A DNA stretch of 64,000 nt, from assembly GCA_965220715.1 (NCBI GenBank), contig OZ244843.1:5394001-5458000 (forward strand). Direction: 5' to 3'. Below are positions 51,317-59,926 of the stretch, piece after piece. The first letter of the stretch is position 1, and each line of letters starts with the position of its first letter. The notes under the pieces were generated by a model. That model did no database searches. It saw only the letters and a list, made by a program, of their open reading frames with translations, and had not been told where the DNA came from. The DNA comes from Bin5 sp965220715 (GTDB taxonomy: Bacteria; Chloroflexota; Anaerolineae; Caldilineales; Caldilineaceae). Made by a program: the position numbers and the translations under genes.

Positions 51317-53794
51317 CTAGTTCTCGTCTATTGGCAGGGGGCCGTTGGATGTGAGACATGACGGTTGGGTCCAAACGAAGTTGGGGGCGATGGTGAGGGA
51401 AATGCCGGAGAGGTCGCCCCTTGGGAAGGCAAATTGGGCGGCGTTGCGGGAGGGTATGTTTTCTACTATGCCGCCGGCGCTGCTGAGGTAGCCGGCGGGA
51501 CAGGCGCGGGATTCGGCGCCGGCAACGCCCAAGATGAAGTGGGAAGCGAGGTTGGTCTTTCCGGATTCCTGGCGGACGAACCTTTGGAACCTTGCCAGCT
51601 TGGGTTTGCTTACGGTTACGACAAATGCGCCGCCGGCTCGTGTGGGAAGGGTTTCCTCAATGAAGTGCCAGAAGTTAGGGGAGAGCTCAGGGACTGCGCG
51701 TACGTCGGTCACGACTTTGACACCGGCAAGAGGCTCTCCGCCGGGACCGGTTACGGTCCCCAGCAGTCTGAAAAAGACAGGATTACAGTCGGGCAGGGCG
51801 GCGTCGCCGAACACTTCTTCAACCAGTCTGGCGGCTTGGGGATCGTAGTGGGCGAGTTTGGAGACGTGGGCGGGCGTCCGGACCAGGCCGGTTAACATAT
51901 CGGGCAGAAACCAGAATGTGACGGCCTCGGCCCAGTATTCGATGTGATTGGTGGCGGCGTAGGCGTCCTGGTAGAGGCCGGCGGCGATAGCGGCGCTGTA
52001 GGCGCTCTCGACACGTGAATCGAAACTTGGATCGAAGACGGTCGTGCCAGGAAGCTGGTATGAAAGCGTGTAATCCACGAGATGCGCAAACTCGTGGACA
52101 AATATGACGTTGCAGTAGGGCAGGATTGCGGGCGCTACACCGATCGCTTCAATTACCAGTAACACCTCCTCCGTGAATCTGTTGGCGATGCCCTTAATGC
52201 TGGCGATGCCGGCGGTATGTGTGCAGCGGCCGGGCGGGAGGTCGTCTCTGAGTTCGGGCACCTGGAAGGGGCCCCTGCAGCCGTCGTCCTCATATATGAT
52301 GACGCGGAAGCGGTTGGCGGCCATGTTTGCGTGCAGGTCGGGGCGGTTGGAGAGCATGGCTGCGATGATATCGCGGGCGTGATACAGCTCTGCATCGTCG
52401 ACATCGGAGGAGGCAAGCACAGGTATGCCGCCGGCGTCCAGGTATTTGCGGTAGTACGGGTCCAAACCGAGGGTGGAGGGGGGAGGCGTCACTTGTTGGG
52501 GGGTTTCAGGCGCGGCGGGTACGGTTGCCGACGCATACTTCTGTTGCCAGTCGCTTGTTTGGCCGGCGGCGTTGACGGCCTGGATGGTGTAGTAGTATTT
52601 TCTGCCGACCTTAACACCGGTATGGGTGTAGGAGGTGGCGCTGATGTCGTCTCCTCCAAAAGGCTGCCAGGCGGGGAGAGGATCCCACCATACCCTCAGC
52701 TTATAACGCACTGCGGCGGGCACCGCTTCCCAGCGCAGCTCGATGGCGTCGCCTACGGCTGCGGCCGTCAGAACCGGCGGGGTGAGGGGGGATGCGACCG
52801 GCGGTGAAGTTGGCGTCGGTGTCGCGGTCGGGGTCTGGGTTGGTGAGGGGAGGGCGACCGGCGCCGGGTTGGGTGTGGGCGTTGGGGTGGGTGTGGGCGT
52901 TGGCGACGGCAGCGTGTTATCGGGTGCGGCCGGGACGGTTGCCGAGGCGAAATCCTGTTGCCAGTCGCTTGTCTGGCCGGCGGCGTTGACGGCCTGGATG
53001 GTGTAGTAGTATTTCCTGCCGGGGGTAGGGCCGGTGTGGGTGTAGGGGGCGGCGGTGATGTTGTCTCCGCCTAGCGGTTGCCACTGGGGGAGCGAGTCCC
53101 ACCATACTCTCAGTTTATAGCGCACGGCGCCGGGCACTGGGTCCCAGCGCAGTTCGATCGCGTCCCCTATGGCTTCAGCGGTCAGCGCAGGCGGCGTGAG
53201 GGTGGATGCGGCCGGCGGTGAAGTTGGCGTCGGGGTCGCGGTTGGGGCTGGCGAGGGGAATGCGACCGGCGTTGGGGTGGGTGTCGGCGTGGGTGTCGGC
53301 GACGGCAGGGTGTTATCGGGCGCGGCGGGCACGGTCGCCGAGGCGAAGTCCTGTTGCCAGTCGCTGGTCTGGCCGGCGGCGTTGACGGATTGGATAGTGA
53401 AGTAGTATTTCCTGCCGGCGGTCAGGCCGGTGTGGGTGTAGGGGGCGGCGGTGATGTCGTCTCCCTCTAGCGGTTGCCAGTGGGGCAGCGAGTCCCACCA
53501 TACCCTCAGCTTATAGCGCACGGCGCCGGGCACTGGGTCCCAGCGCAGTTCGATGGCGCCGGCTCGGAATTCGGCTGTCAGGACCGGTGGGGTCAGGGTG
53601 GTGTCTGAGGCTTGGCGTAGTGGATCGTCCGAAACTGAGGCGGGGGAGATGGCGGCGTATGCGGGAAAGGCAGTGAGCAGAATGAAGGCGACGGCCAGGA
53701 TCGCCACGGCCGCGATCCGGTGGATGCGACCAGATAGTGCGCTGGTGGTACGGGTCCTAGATGGATACATGGGGAAACTGGTTCTGTTCGGCAT
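51317..53794 (-). CDS. Secreted FN3-metallopeptidase (three FN3 domains, HEFAH zinc site)
   Basis: 825 residues. A signal peptide (to about 48, ending FPAYA) is followed by three FN3 domains (about 68-157, 199-288, 339-428) joined by Pro/Thr linkers, and a C-terminal peptidase region. The zinc motif is HEFAH (His567, Glu568, His571) in CNVIFVHEFAHLVDYTL; the later EYWAEAV would supply the third ligand, as in MtfA-like gluzincins. The last part has a carboxypeptidase-regulatory-like fold (LLGTVTGPGGEPLAGVKVVT). No strong ribosome-binding site precedes either ATG (53794 or 53770). Paralog of the broken gene at 43979-45617. Substrate unknown. Confidence 0.85.
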   Translation of the reverse strand: MPNRTSFPMYPSRTRTTSALSGRIHRIAAVAILAVAFILLTAFPAYAAISPASVSDDPLRQASDTTLTPPVLTAEFRAGAIELRWDPVPGAVRYKLRVWWDSLPHWQPLEGDDITAAPYTHTGLTAGRKYYFTIQSVNAAGQTSDWQQDFASATVPAAPDNTLPSPTPTPTPTPTPVAFPSPAPTATPTPTSPPAASTLTPPALTAEAIGDAIELRWDPVPGAVRYKLRVWWDSLPQWQPLGGDNITAAPYTHTGPTPGRKYYYTIQAVNAAGQTSDWQQDFASATVPAAPDNTLPSPTPTPTPTPTPNPAPVALPSPTQTPTATPTPTSPPVASPLTPPVLTAAAVGDAIELRWEAVPAAVRYKLRVWWDPLPAWQPFGGDDISATSYTHTGVKVGRKYYYTIQAVNAAGQTSDWQQKYASATVPAAPETPQQVTPPPSTLGLDPYYRKYLDAGGIPVLASSDVDDAELYHARDIIAAMLSNRPDLHANMAANRFRVIIYEDDGCRGPFQVPELRDDLPPGRCTHTAGIASIKGIANRFTEEVLLVIEAIGVAPAILPYCNVIFVHEFAHLVDYTLSYQLPGTTVFDPSFDSRVESAYSAAIAAGLYQDAYAATNHIEYWAEAVTFWFLPDMLTGLVRTPAHVSKLAHYDPQAARLVEEVFGDAALPDCNPVFFRLLGTVTGPGGEPLAGVKVVTDVRAVPELSPNFWHFIEETLPTRAGGAFVVTVSKPKLARFQRFVRQESGKTNLASHFILGVAGAESRACPAGYLSSAGGIVENIPSRNAAQFAFPRGDLSGISLTIAPNFVWTQPSCLTSNGPLPIDEN

Positions 53795-53894
53795 GTTCGT
53801 CTATTGAGACGGTGCAGACGTGCCGATTGTTCGCAGTCTTACCACAGAGCGGGAGAATTGCGTAGATTTCATTGGAAAGGCAGGGGAATTGCGG

Positions 53895-54385
53895 GGGAAC
53901 GACAGGGGTTAGGGGACAGGGGTTAGGGGATAGGGAAGGGCGGCTTGTCCGCGGAGGGGCGCGGAGAACACCTTTTTGTCCACGGAGGGCCACGGAGGAA
54001 CACGGAGGAACACGGAGAACACCTGGTTTGTCCGCGGAGAGACGCGGAGGGGCGCGGAGAACACCTTTTTGTCCACGGAGGGCCACGGAGGGGCGCGGAG
54101 AACACCTTTTTGTCCACGGAGGGCCACGGAGGAACACGGAGAACACCTGGTCGGTCCGCGGAGAGACGCGGAGGGGCGCGGAGAACACCTTTTTGTCCAC
54201 GGAGGGCCACGGAGGAACACGGAGAACACCTGGTTGGTCCGCGGAGAGACGCGGAGGGGCGCGGAGAAGACCTGGTTTGTCCGCGGAGAGACGCGGAGGG
54301 GCGCGGAGAACACCTCTTTGTCCACGGAGGGACGGGGAGAACATCATTTTTTTGTCCACGAGGGGCCGCGAAGGAGGTCGTTTTG
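53895..54385 (+). repeat. Array D: mixed TCCGCGGAG and TCCACGGAGG units, with heptamers
   Basis: 53900-53935 is a heptamer run (AGGGGTT, AGGGGAC, AGGGGTT, AGGGGAT). From 53945 two subunits of about 41-42 bp alternate irregularly: TCCGCGGAGAGACGCGGAGG-type and TCCACGGAGGGCCACGGAGG-type, each ending GAGAACACCT. It combines the sequence types of arrays A/B and C. Confidence 0.9.
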
Positions 54386-54479
54386 TTGATTCGCGGTGGG
54401 GCGCGGGGAACGTTAGGGGCGTGGGGGACTTTTTGGTGATTCTTGGCGGATTGGCGGCGGGGGCGGGGCAGGGGGAGAA

Positions 54480-54506
54480 AGCGCCCCGGCGGGTGGCCGG
54501 GGCGCT
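54480..54506 (-). terminator. Terminator of the secreted protein gene at 54584-55237
   Basis: Stem AGCGCCCCGGC/GCCGGGGCGCT with a five-base loop; the minus strand continues TTTCTCCCCCT. It lies about 78 bp past the stop codon. Confidence 0.65.
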
Positions 54507-54583
54507 AGTTGTTCTTATGCTGGCGTCGGGGGGCCGGGGGGAGGCGGCCGCCTATGGGTTGACGCGTTGTGCGATTGGTGGTG

Positions 54584-55237
54584 CTACCACTGGTCGTGGA
54601 CGACGTTGTGGCCGGAGTCTACGGTGAAGACGTAGGGCTTGTTGACGTCGTACTGGGTGTCGGGGTAGTAGGTGCTGACGCGGATCTTCTTTTCGGAGGC
54701 CAGGTAGTAGATGGTGATTGGTTTGCCGGTTCCCTGGTTGCTGCCGGTGAAGAGCGTGATTGCGCCGCCGGTGGGATATTGGGTGGCGAGGCTGGCGAAT
54801 GAGGCGATCCAGGGGCCGGAGTGGCCGACGCCGCCGGGGGCGATGAAGTAGGCCTGGAGGCCATCGTTGACGGGGGCGAGTTGGACCTGGGTTGCGGCGT
54901 GGGTTACGATCATGTTGGGGGGGGGCCAACTGGGCGCCATCATGCCGCCACCGCCGTTGCCGCCGTTGCCTCCACCAGGCCGGGGTGTCCCTTCGCCATT
55001 GCCTCCATTGTCTCCATTGCCGCCGTTGCCGCCACCAGGCCGGGGCGTCCCTCCGCCGTTGCTTCCGCCGGGGCGGGGCGTAGTTTCCTGGTTGCCGGAG
55101 CCGGTGTCAGCCTCCACTTCAGCGGGCGGGGGATGCTTACCTCCGTGCGTTGCATAGGCGGCCGGGGTCAGGGCAGTTGCCAGCAACAGCGTCAGAATGG
55201 CGACAGTTGCCAATCTGAATCGTTTATGGCGGAACAT
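54584..55237 (-). CDS. Secreted PRPG-linker family protein, member 2
   Basis: 217 residues from ATG 55237 with a strong GAGGAGG. Signal peptide MFRHKRFRLATVAILTLLLA, cleaved near residue 30 (AYA). The linker (about 32-98) has three PRPGG blocks separated by GGNGGNG-like runs. The C-terminal domain reads WPPPNMIVTHAATQVQLAPV, GLQAYFIAPGG, LFTGSNQGTGKPITIYYL, IRVSTYYPDTQYDVNKPYVF and ends HNVVHDQW. Same unrecognised family as member 1. The YYPDTQYD variant pairs it with member 4. Confidence 0.8.
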   Translation of the reverse strand: MFRHKRFRLATVAILTLLLATALTPAAYATHGGKHPPPAEVEADTGSGNQETTPRPGGSNGGGTPRPGGGNGGNGDNGGNGEGTPRPGGGNGGNGGGGMMAPSWPPPNMIVTHAATQVQLAPVNDGLQAYFIAPGGVGHSGPWIASFASLATQYPTGGAITLFTGSNQGTGKPITIYYLASEKKIRVSTYYPDTQYDVNKPYVFTVDSGHNVVHDQW

Positions 55238-55281
55238 GAAAGCCTCCTCTTCAAGATATATTGCGTTCAGGCTAATCGGTT

Positions 55282-55354
55282 CCCACCCTTGCGGTGGGGC
55301 GGACTCTCGCTAGAGAGAGGAGATGCGCCCCGGCACGGGGCCGAGACGCATCTC
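55282..55354 (-). terminator. Hairpins downstream of the nine-FN3 gene
   Basis: GAGATGCG/CGCATCTC (55320-55327, 55347-55354) enclosing CCCCG-GCA-CGGGG, and CCCACC/GGTGGG (55282-55298). The position just past the FN3 gene's stop suggests transcription termination, but the T tract is poor. Confidence 0.45.
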
Positions 55355-55410
55355 TTGCTGCTCATTTCAATCTGAACACTGGGAGGACCAGATTCAGAAC
55401 AGACCGTAAG

Positions 55411-58400
55411 CTAGTTGGACGTCTGCTGGTTCCTGTAAGCCCAGTAGCTCGTGTAGGTACCGTCGTCTTGTGTAACCGTTGCACGGATGCGGTAGAAGTA
55501 TCGCGTGCTTGCGTCAAGAGCGGCGGCATCTGTGGCATCGGTGGCGTGACCGTCAGTGAAGGTACACTTATTGTTCGTGCACGCTGCAACTCCACCTCCA
55601 TCGGTTGAGGTGAGATCCAGATTCATCCAGTCGCTGGAGTTGGCCGGACGCCGCTGAATCTGATAGTTGGTGTCGGGGGCCGACGACAGGCGATTGGCGG
55701 CGCCAGTCGAGGTAACGAAGGAGACGGCGTCCCAGCTCAAGACCATGGTGGTGGATATCGTGGAACTTGCGCTCAGGACCGGCCTGTCCGGCTTGGTGTA
55801 CTGCTGTGCCACATTAGACCAGTCAGTTTCGCCGCCCTGGGCCAGATTGACGCGTATACGGTAGGAGTACCGCGTCCCCGACGTACGGCCTGTGTGCACG
55901 TAGTTGCTGTGACTTCCTCCAGTGACCGTGATCTTCGACCTGTTAAGATTAGCAGCGCCGAAATAGTTAGCGTCAGTGCTGTTGCCAGTGTAACTGCCTT
56001 TCAGGAACTCGATTTCATAGCCGGTCGCTCCTGGCACAGCAGTCCAGGAGAGGCGGATCATGGACATTCCGGTCGACGTTGCCACCAGAGTCGGCGCAGT
56101 CGCCGCTGCAGCCTTGGTCGTGCCGCTCACGGCTGCAGACCAGCCGCTCTTGGTGTCAGTGTCTGTCACAGTACGCACGCGGTAGAGGTAGGTCATGCCG
56201 GGCTCGAGTTCGGTGCTCTGGGTGATCGTCGTACCCGTTTCCTCCTCAAACCCGCCGTTGGTTCCACCAAAACCGCCCCACAGAGGGTCGGGAATGTCGG
56301 TGGTGTCAAACCGCTGGACTTCGTAACCGCTTGCGCCAGACACGGCATTCCACGACACCTTGATGCCAGCAGTCCCATCAGACGCCGTTGCATCCACCGC
56401 CTTCAGGCCCGTCGGCGGACTCAGCGTGTTCCCCAAGACAATCGGGGCGAGATCATCCACCCAGTCGGACTCGCCGCCCGAGTTCTGCGCTCGCACGCGG
56501 TAGCTGTAGGAAGTGCTGCCTCTAAGACCTGTGTGGTGGTACGACGTGCCGGTTACAGTCTCATCTGTCCAGGTCGAAGTGTCGGCGTGTTTCCACCGGA
56601 GCGTGTATGAGGTGGCGAGTCCTCTCATCGCACCAGCATCTGGGCCGCCTACCGGGGCCATCCAGGAGACCAGGATCGCGGTCCCGCTCGTCTTTACTGC
56701 TTTAAGGGCCGTGGGCACGTTCGGCTTGTGGGCCTTGAAGGTAACGGCCTTGTGATCGGACCATTCGCCCATCTCGTTATCGGCGTTGTTGCCAGTACTA
56801 TCGGTTGTGGTACCAACAGCATTGTCGACGCCATCTTCCACGGCGCTAACGACGTAGAAGAAGGTCTTCCCAGCTGCGCTCCCATCGGCGAACGTGTCCG
56901 TATAGGACGGGGATGACTCCGCGTCTATGCGGGTTACACCGGCGGAGGGGGTGGGGTTAGTCAGATCCTGCCATCCGACCGCAGTGCTCGGATCATACCG
57001 CTGGATCTCATAGTGGGTTGCGGTTGACACCGCGTTCCACGTCAGTTTGGCCTTGCGCTCATCGGCAGTGTTGCTGGTGGTTTCATCGGTCACAGTCAAA
57101 CCGGTCACTTTGGGCATCTGCCCGGCTTCGGCGGTTACCGAGAGGGTCGTCCTGCTCTGCTCAGCCGACCAGTCGCCCGGGCCGTTGACGTCCACCCCGC
57201 GTACACGGTACGTGTACTTCGTTGACGGGCTCAGACCGGTGTCATTATAGGCGGGGTTGCCGGAGTCGGGGCGGTTTACCGTGATGGAGGTCGAAAAGCT
57301 GCGGTCGCCGCTCTTCCACTGGAGCTCATAGTGGTCGGCGCCGGCAACGTTATTCCAGCTGACCCGGATATTGCTGCTGCTCAGCACCGAAGTAGCGAGG
57401 CCCGTCGGCGCGCCCAGGACTGCACCCGATCTGGGGATCGTCACGCTCTTCACAGCCGACCAGTCGCCTTCCTGGTCCGCGCTGTCCACCGCACGCACCC
57501 GGTACTCGTATTTGACGGTGTGGACGACCGATGCGGTGTCGGCTGGAGCGACAAAGTTGGCGGCGCTGTCCGTGTGGCTGGTCGCCGCCAGGAGGGCGGA
57601 AGGCAGGCGTGCAAAGTCCGTGGATGATCCATCGACCGCAGTAACTGTGCCAGAATCACTGGGGTCGATGGAGGTGACTACCCTCCTGCGCTGCAGATCG
57701 TATGTGGAGCCCGCCGACGCGGGAGTCCAGCTCAATTCGACCACGGTGCGGCTCGTGTGATCCAAGGTCAGGACGGGGGTCGCCGACGTGGCCTGCAAGG
57801 TAAACGAGGCGTAGTTACCCGGCGAGCCTGAATAGGGGCCGTTGCCGCCGGCGTTCTGACCACGCACAATGTAGAAGTACTGCCTGCCCGCCTCAAGGTT
57901 GGGGTGGGTAAGTGTGCGGCCCGTCTCCGCGGTGGCGAGGTCCATCCAGCCTTTGAGACCTGATGTCCAGTAGCGCACCCGGTAGTTGGCCGCGCCAGAA
58001 ACCTCTGACCAGGTGACCGTGATGGCGGTCAACCCGTCGGCTGCCAAGGTCACGGTCGGCTGGGCGGTCGGTTTTTGGGTGCCGTCGCCGGGCATGGTAA
58101 CGTTTTCGACGTCCGACCAGCCCAACCGGGTATCGCCTTCATAGACTTCGATGACGTAGGAGTAGGTCATGCCGGCCGTGACAGCGGTATCGACGTAACT
58201 TACCGTCGGCGCGTCGAACGTCATGTGGACCTCTTCCCCCCAGGCGACAGACTGCCCGCTGCCTTCGCCCTTCCACAAGCGGTAGCTGTCAGCTCCAACG
58301 ACTTCGGTCCAGTCGAGTGTCAAGGAGGATCCATCTGGCAGCGCCGCCCACGTCAGATCTGTTACTTCATCATCCTGCGCGTAGGCCACGCCGTCGAATG

Positions 58401-58488
58401 GCGGCAAGGCTGGGGACCCAGCCACCAAGATGAGCGCCAAGGCGAGGATCGTTGCCCTGAGCGTCAATCCAACAGACTTTTGTTTCAT
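55411..58488 (-). CDS. Secreted protein with nine FN3 domains
   Basis: 1025 residues from ATG 58488, seven bases after AGGAG (58500-58496). Signal peptide MKQKSVGLTLRATILALALI, ending near VAYA-QDDE. The rest is nine FN3 domains, each with a SWxxV-type first half (DWTEV, TWSEV, SWTPA, SWNNV, TWNAV, SWMAP, SWNAV, SWTAV, SWDAV) and a YxYRVR or similar second half. No enzymatic domain or anchor is seen, so it may be a surface or matrix adhesin. Its start lies 25 bp after the stop of the secreted family member 3, suggesting one transcript. Confidence 0.85.
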   Translation of the reverse strand: MKQKSVGLTLRATILALALILVAGSPALPPFDGVAYAQDDEVTDLTWAALPDGSSLTLDWTEVVGADSYRLWKGEGSGQSVAWGEEVHMTFDAPTVSYVDTAVTAGMTYSYVIEVYEGDTRLGWSDVENVTMPGDGTQKPTAQPTVTLAADGLTAITVTWSEVSGAANYRVRYWTSGLKGWMDLATAETGRTLTHPNLEAGRQYFYIVRGQNAGGNGPYSGSPGNYASFTLQATSATPVLTLDHTSRTVVELSWTPASAGSTYDLQRRRVVTSIDPSDSGTVTAVDGSSTDFARLPSALLAATSHTDSAANFVAPADTASVVHTVKYEYRVRAVDSADQEGDWSAVKSVTIPRSGAVLGAPTGLATSVLSSSNIRVSWNNVAGADHYELQWKSGDRSFSTSITVNRPDSGNPAYNDTGLSPSTKYTYRVRGVDVNGPGDWSAEQSRTTLSVTAEAGQMPKVTGLTVTDETTSNTADERKAKLTWNAVSTATHYEIQRYDPSTAVGWQDLTNPTPSAGVTRIDAESSPSYTDTFADGSAAGKTFFYVVSAVEDGVDNAVGTTTDSTGNNADNEMGEWSDHKAVTFKAHKPNVPTALKAVKTSGTAILVSWMAPVGGPDAGAMRGLATSYTLRWKHADTSTWTDETVTGTSYHHTGLRGSTSYSYRVRAQNSGGESDWVDDLAPIVLGNTLSPPTGLKAVDATASDGTAGIKVSWNAVSGASGYEVQRFDTTDIPDPLWGGFGGTNGGFEEETGTTITQSTELEPGMTYLYRVRTVTDTDTKSGWSAAVSGTTKAAAATAPTLVATSTGMSMIRLSWTAVPGATGYEIEFLKGSYTGNSTDANYFGAANLNRSKITVTGGSHSNYVHTGRTSGTRYSYRIRVNLAQGGETDWSNVAQQYTKPDRPVLSASSTISTTMVLSWDAVSFVTSTGAANRLSSAPDTNYQIQRRPANSSDWMNLDLTSTDGGGVAACTNNKCTFTDGHATDATDAAALDASTRYFYRIRATVTQDDGTYTSYWAYRNQQTSN

Positions 58489-58513
58489 TTCCAATCTCCT
58501 GTTTTAAGGTGGC

Positions 58514-59200
58514 CTACCATCGTTCGTGATTGACTGAATGGTCGGCATCTACGGTAAACATATAAGTTTTGTTGTAGTCGTGCGGCGGTTTATCCGCGTA
58601 GAAGGTATTGACGTGCAGCTTCTCGGCGTCGGGCAGGTATTGGATGGTCACCGGTTTGCCCGTTCCCGGATTGGTACCGCTGAAGAGTTGGACGGCAGCG
58701 CCGCTGGGATGCATTTCGGCCAGCTTGGCGAGGGTACTGAGCATGGGGCCGTTGGTGGCGGCGCCGTCGCCGGCGATGAAGTAGACCTGGAGCCCACCTG
58801 CGAGCGAGCTGATCTGGATGGGCGTGGCGGCGTGGCGGACGATCGCGTTGGGCGGCGGCCAGTTCGCGGGCGAACCCATCATCATGTCGCCGTTGCCATT
58901 GCCGTTGCCATCACCATTGCCCGGCCGAGGCGTCCCACCGTTGCCGTTGCCATTCCCGTTGCCATTCCCATTGCCCGGCCGAGGCGTCCCACCGTTGCCG
59001 TTGCCGTTGCCATCACCGGTATTCGGCCGGGGGGTTTCTTCGTTGTCGTTGCCATCGTCCCCGTCGTCGCCGGTATCCGCTGGCGGCGCGCCTCCGCCGC
59101 CATCAATTACCTGCGCCGTAGCCACCGAGGCCAGGGCGACAGTCAGCAACAGGGCCAGGATGACCACGCTTGCCAACTTGAAACGTTTCCTATGGAACAT
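58514..59200 (-). CDS. Secreted PRPG-linker family protein, member 3
   Basis: 228 residues from ATG 59200 with AAAAGGAG. Signal peptide MFHRKRFKLASVVILALLLT, cleaved near VATA. The linker has three TPRPN/TPRPG blocks with GNGNGN repeats, encoded by diverged tandem DNA. The C-terminal domain starts WPPPNAIVRHAATPIQISSL and ends HSVNHERW. It lies immediately before the nine-FN3 gene and is probably co-transcribed with it, the only direct operon link for the family. Confidence 0.8.
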   Translation of the reverse strand: MFHRKRFKLASVVILALLLTVALASVATAQVIDGGGGAPPADTGDDGDDGNDNEETPRPNTGDGNGNGNGGTPRPGNGNGNGNGNGNGGTPRPGNGDGNGNGNGDMMMGSPANWPPPNAIVRHAATPIQISSLAGGLQVYFIAGDGAATNGPMLSTLAKLAEMHPSGAAVQLFSGTNPGTGKPVTIQYLPDAEKLHVNTFYADKPPHDYNKTYMFTVDADHSVNHERW

Positions 59201-59285
59201 TAAACTCTCCTTTTCTAACCAGAATAAGACAAGGTGTTGAGAACGACCGTGCGGAATGCGTATCCCTCAACGTTTTTCTTACCTA

Positions 59286-59640
59286 AGATACTGTACACCA
59301 TGAACCGAATGGGCGTCAACTCTCTGATTCGGATACTGTACATCAAAATCGGATAGGGCGCCAACTCATAACTACGATACTGTACCCTATGAATCGAAAG
59401 GGCGTCAACTCTTTTGCTCGTCCTAATGTACACCATAAACGGAAAGGGCGTCAATGATGACGAGCGGCCAAAAGATTCGGCAGTTTTGGCGGGTGTTAGC
59501 GGTGATTTGCGCGGAAAGCGGTCGAGAATCTGCATGCTGGCGGCGATATCCTCTTGGGCGTCGTGGTCCAGAATGCGTATGCCTTTATGTACACCCTTGA
59601 AGCCAGCAGTATACACTGCAAACGAATGCGGCGTCAAACA
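59286..59640. repeat. Degenerate 43-47-bp tandem repeat with GTAC and GGGCGTCAAC blocks
   Basis: GATACTGTA or TAATGTA recurs at about 59287, 59332, 59375 and 59422, each followed by a CATGAAYCGRA-like block and GGGCGTCAAC. A fifth, isolated copy lies at 59607-59640 (GTATACACTGC ... GGCGTCAAAC). No coding potential. Confidence 0.7.
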
Positions 59641-59762
59641 TGGATTCGCGCTGGGTAGATGGAATCACGCCGGGTGGGCCGCCCGCTGGGTCTGAAAAGG
59701 ACCTGGCGGGTGGGATCCGCTCATTGGTGGACGATATGCCTACGATATGGCTACGATGTGGG

Positions 59763-59820
59763 GACTGCAGGGGTTAGGGGCTAAGGGGGGAACTGCAGGG
59801 GGAACTGCGGGGGAAGGGCG
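59763..59820. repeat. Heptamer-type repeat
   Basis: GACTGCAGGGGTTAGGGGCT followed by AACTGCAGGGGGAACTGCGG. Same AACTGCAG family, in the G-rich form. Confidence 0.55.
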
Positions 59821-59842
59821 GGGGAAGGGGAATATGGAAAGG

Positions 59843-59878
59843 CAATTGCGCCAGAGGAGGATTCCTCTGGCGCAATTG
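59843..59878 (-). terminator. Terminator of the secreted protein gene at 59927-60610
   Basis: A perfect 16-bp stem (CAATTGCGCCAGAGGA pairing with TCCTCTGGCGCAATTG) with a four-base loop. The minus strand continues CCTTTCC. It lies 48 bp past the stop codon. Confidence 0.7.
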
Positions 59879-59926
59879 GTTGAACGGGGTTGCTTGCTGT
59901 GCAGGAGACAGCTGTGGGGCCGCCTT

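Noticed and set aside
50533..51320. Three overlapping frames of over 200 codons in array C
   Set aside because: Same cause as array A: an 84-85-bp unit without stops. No translation signals.
54619..54929. Alternative minus-strand frames within the member 2 secreted gene
   Set aside because: Out of frame with the conserved domain; low-complexity Pro/Ser/Thr products.
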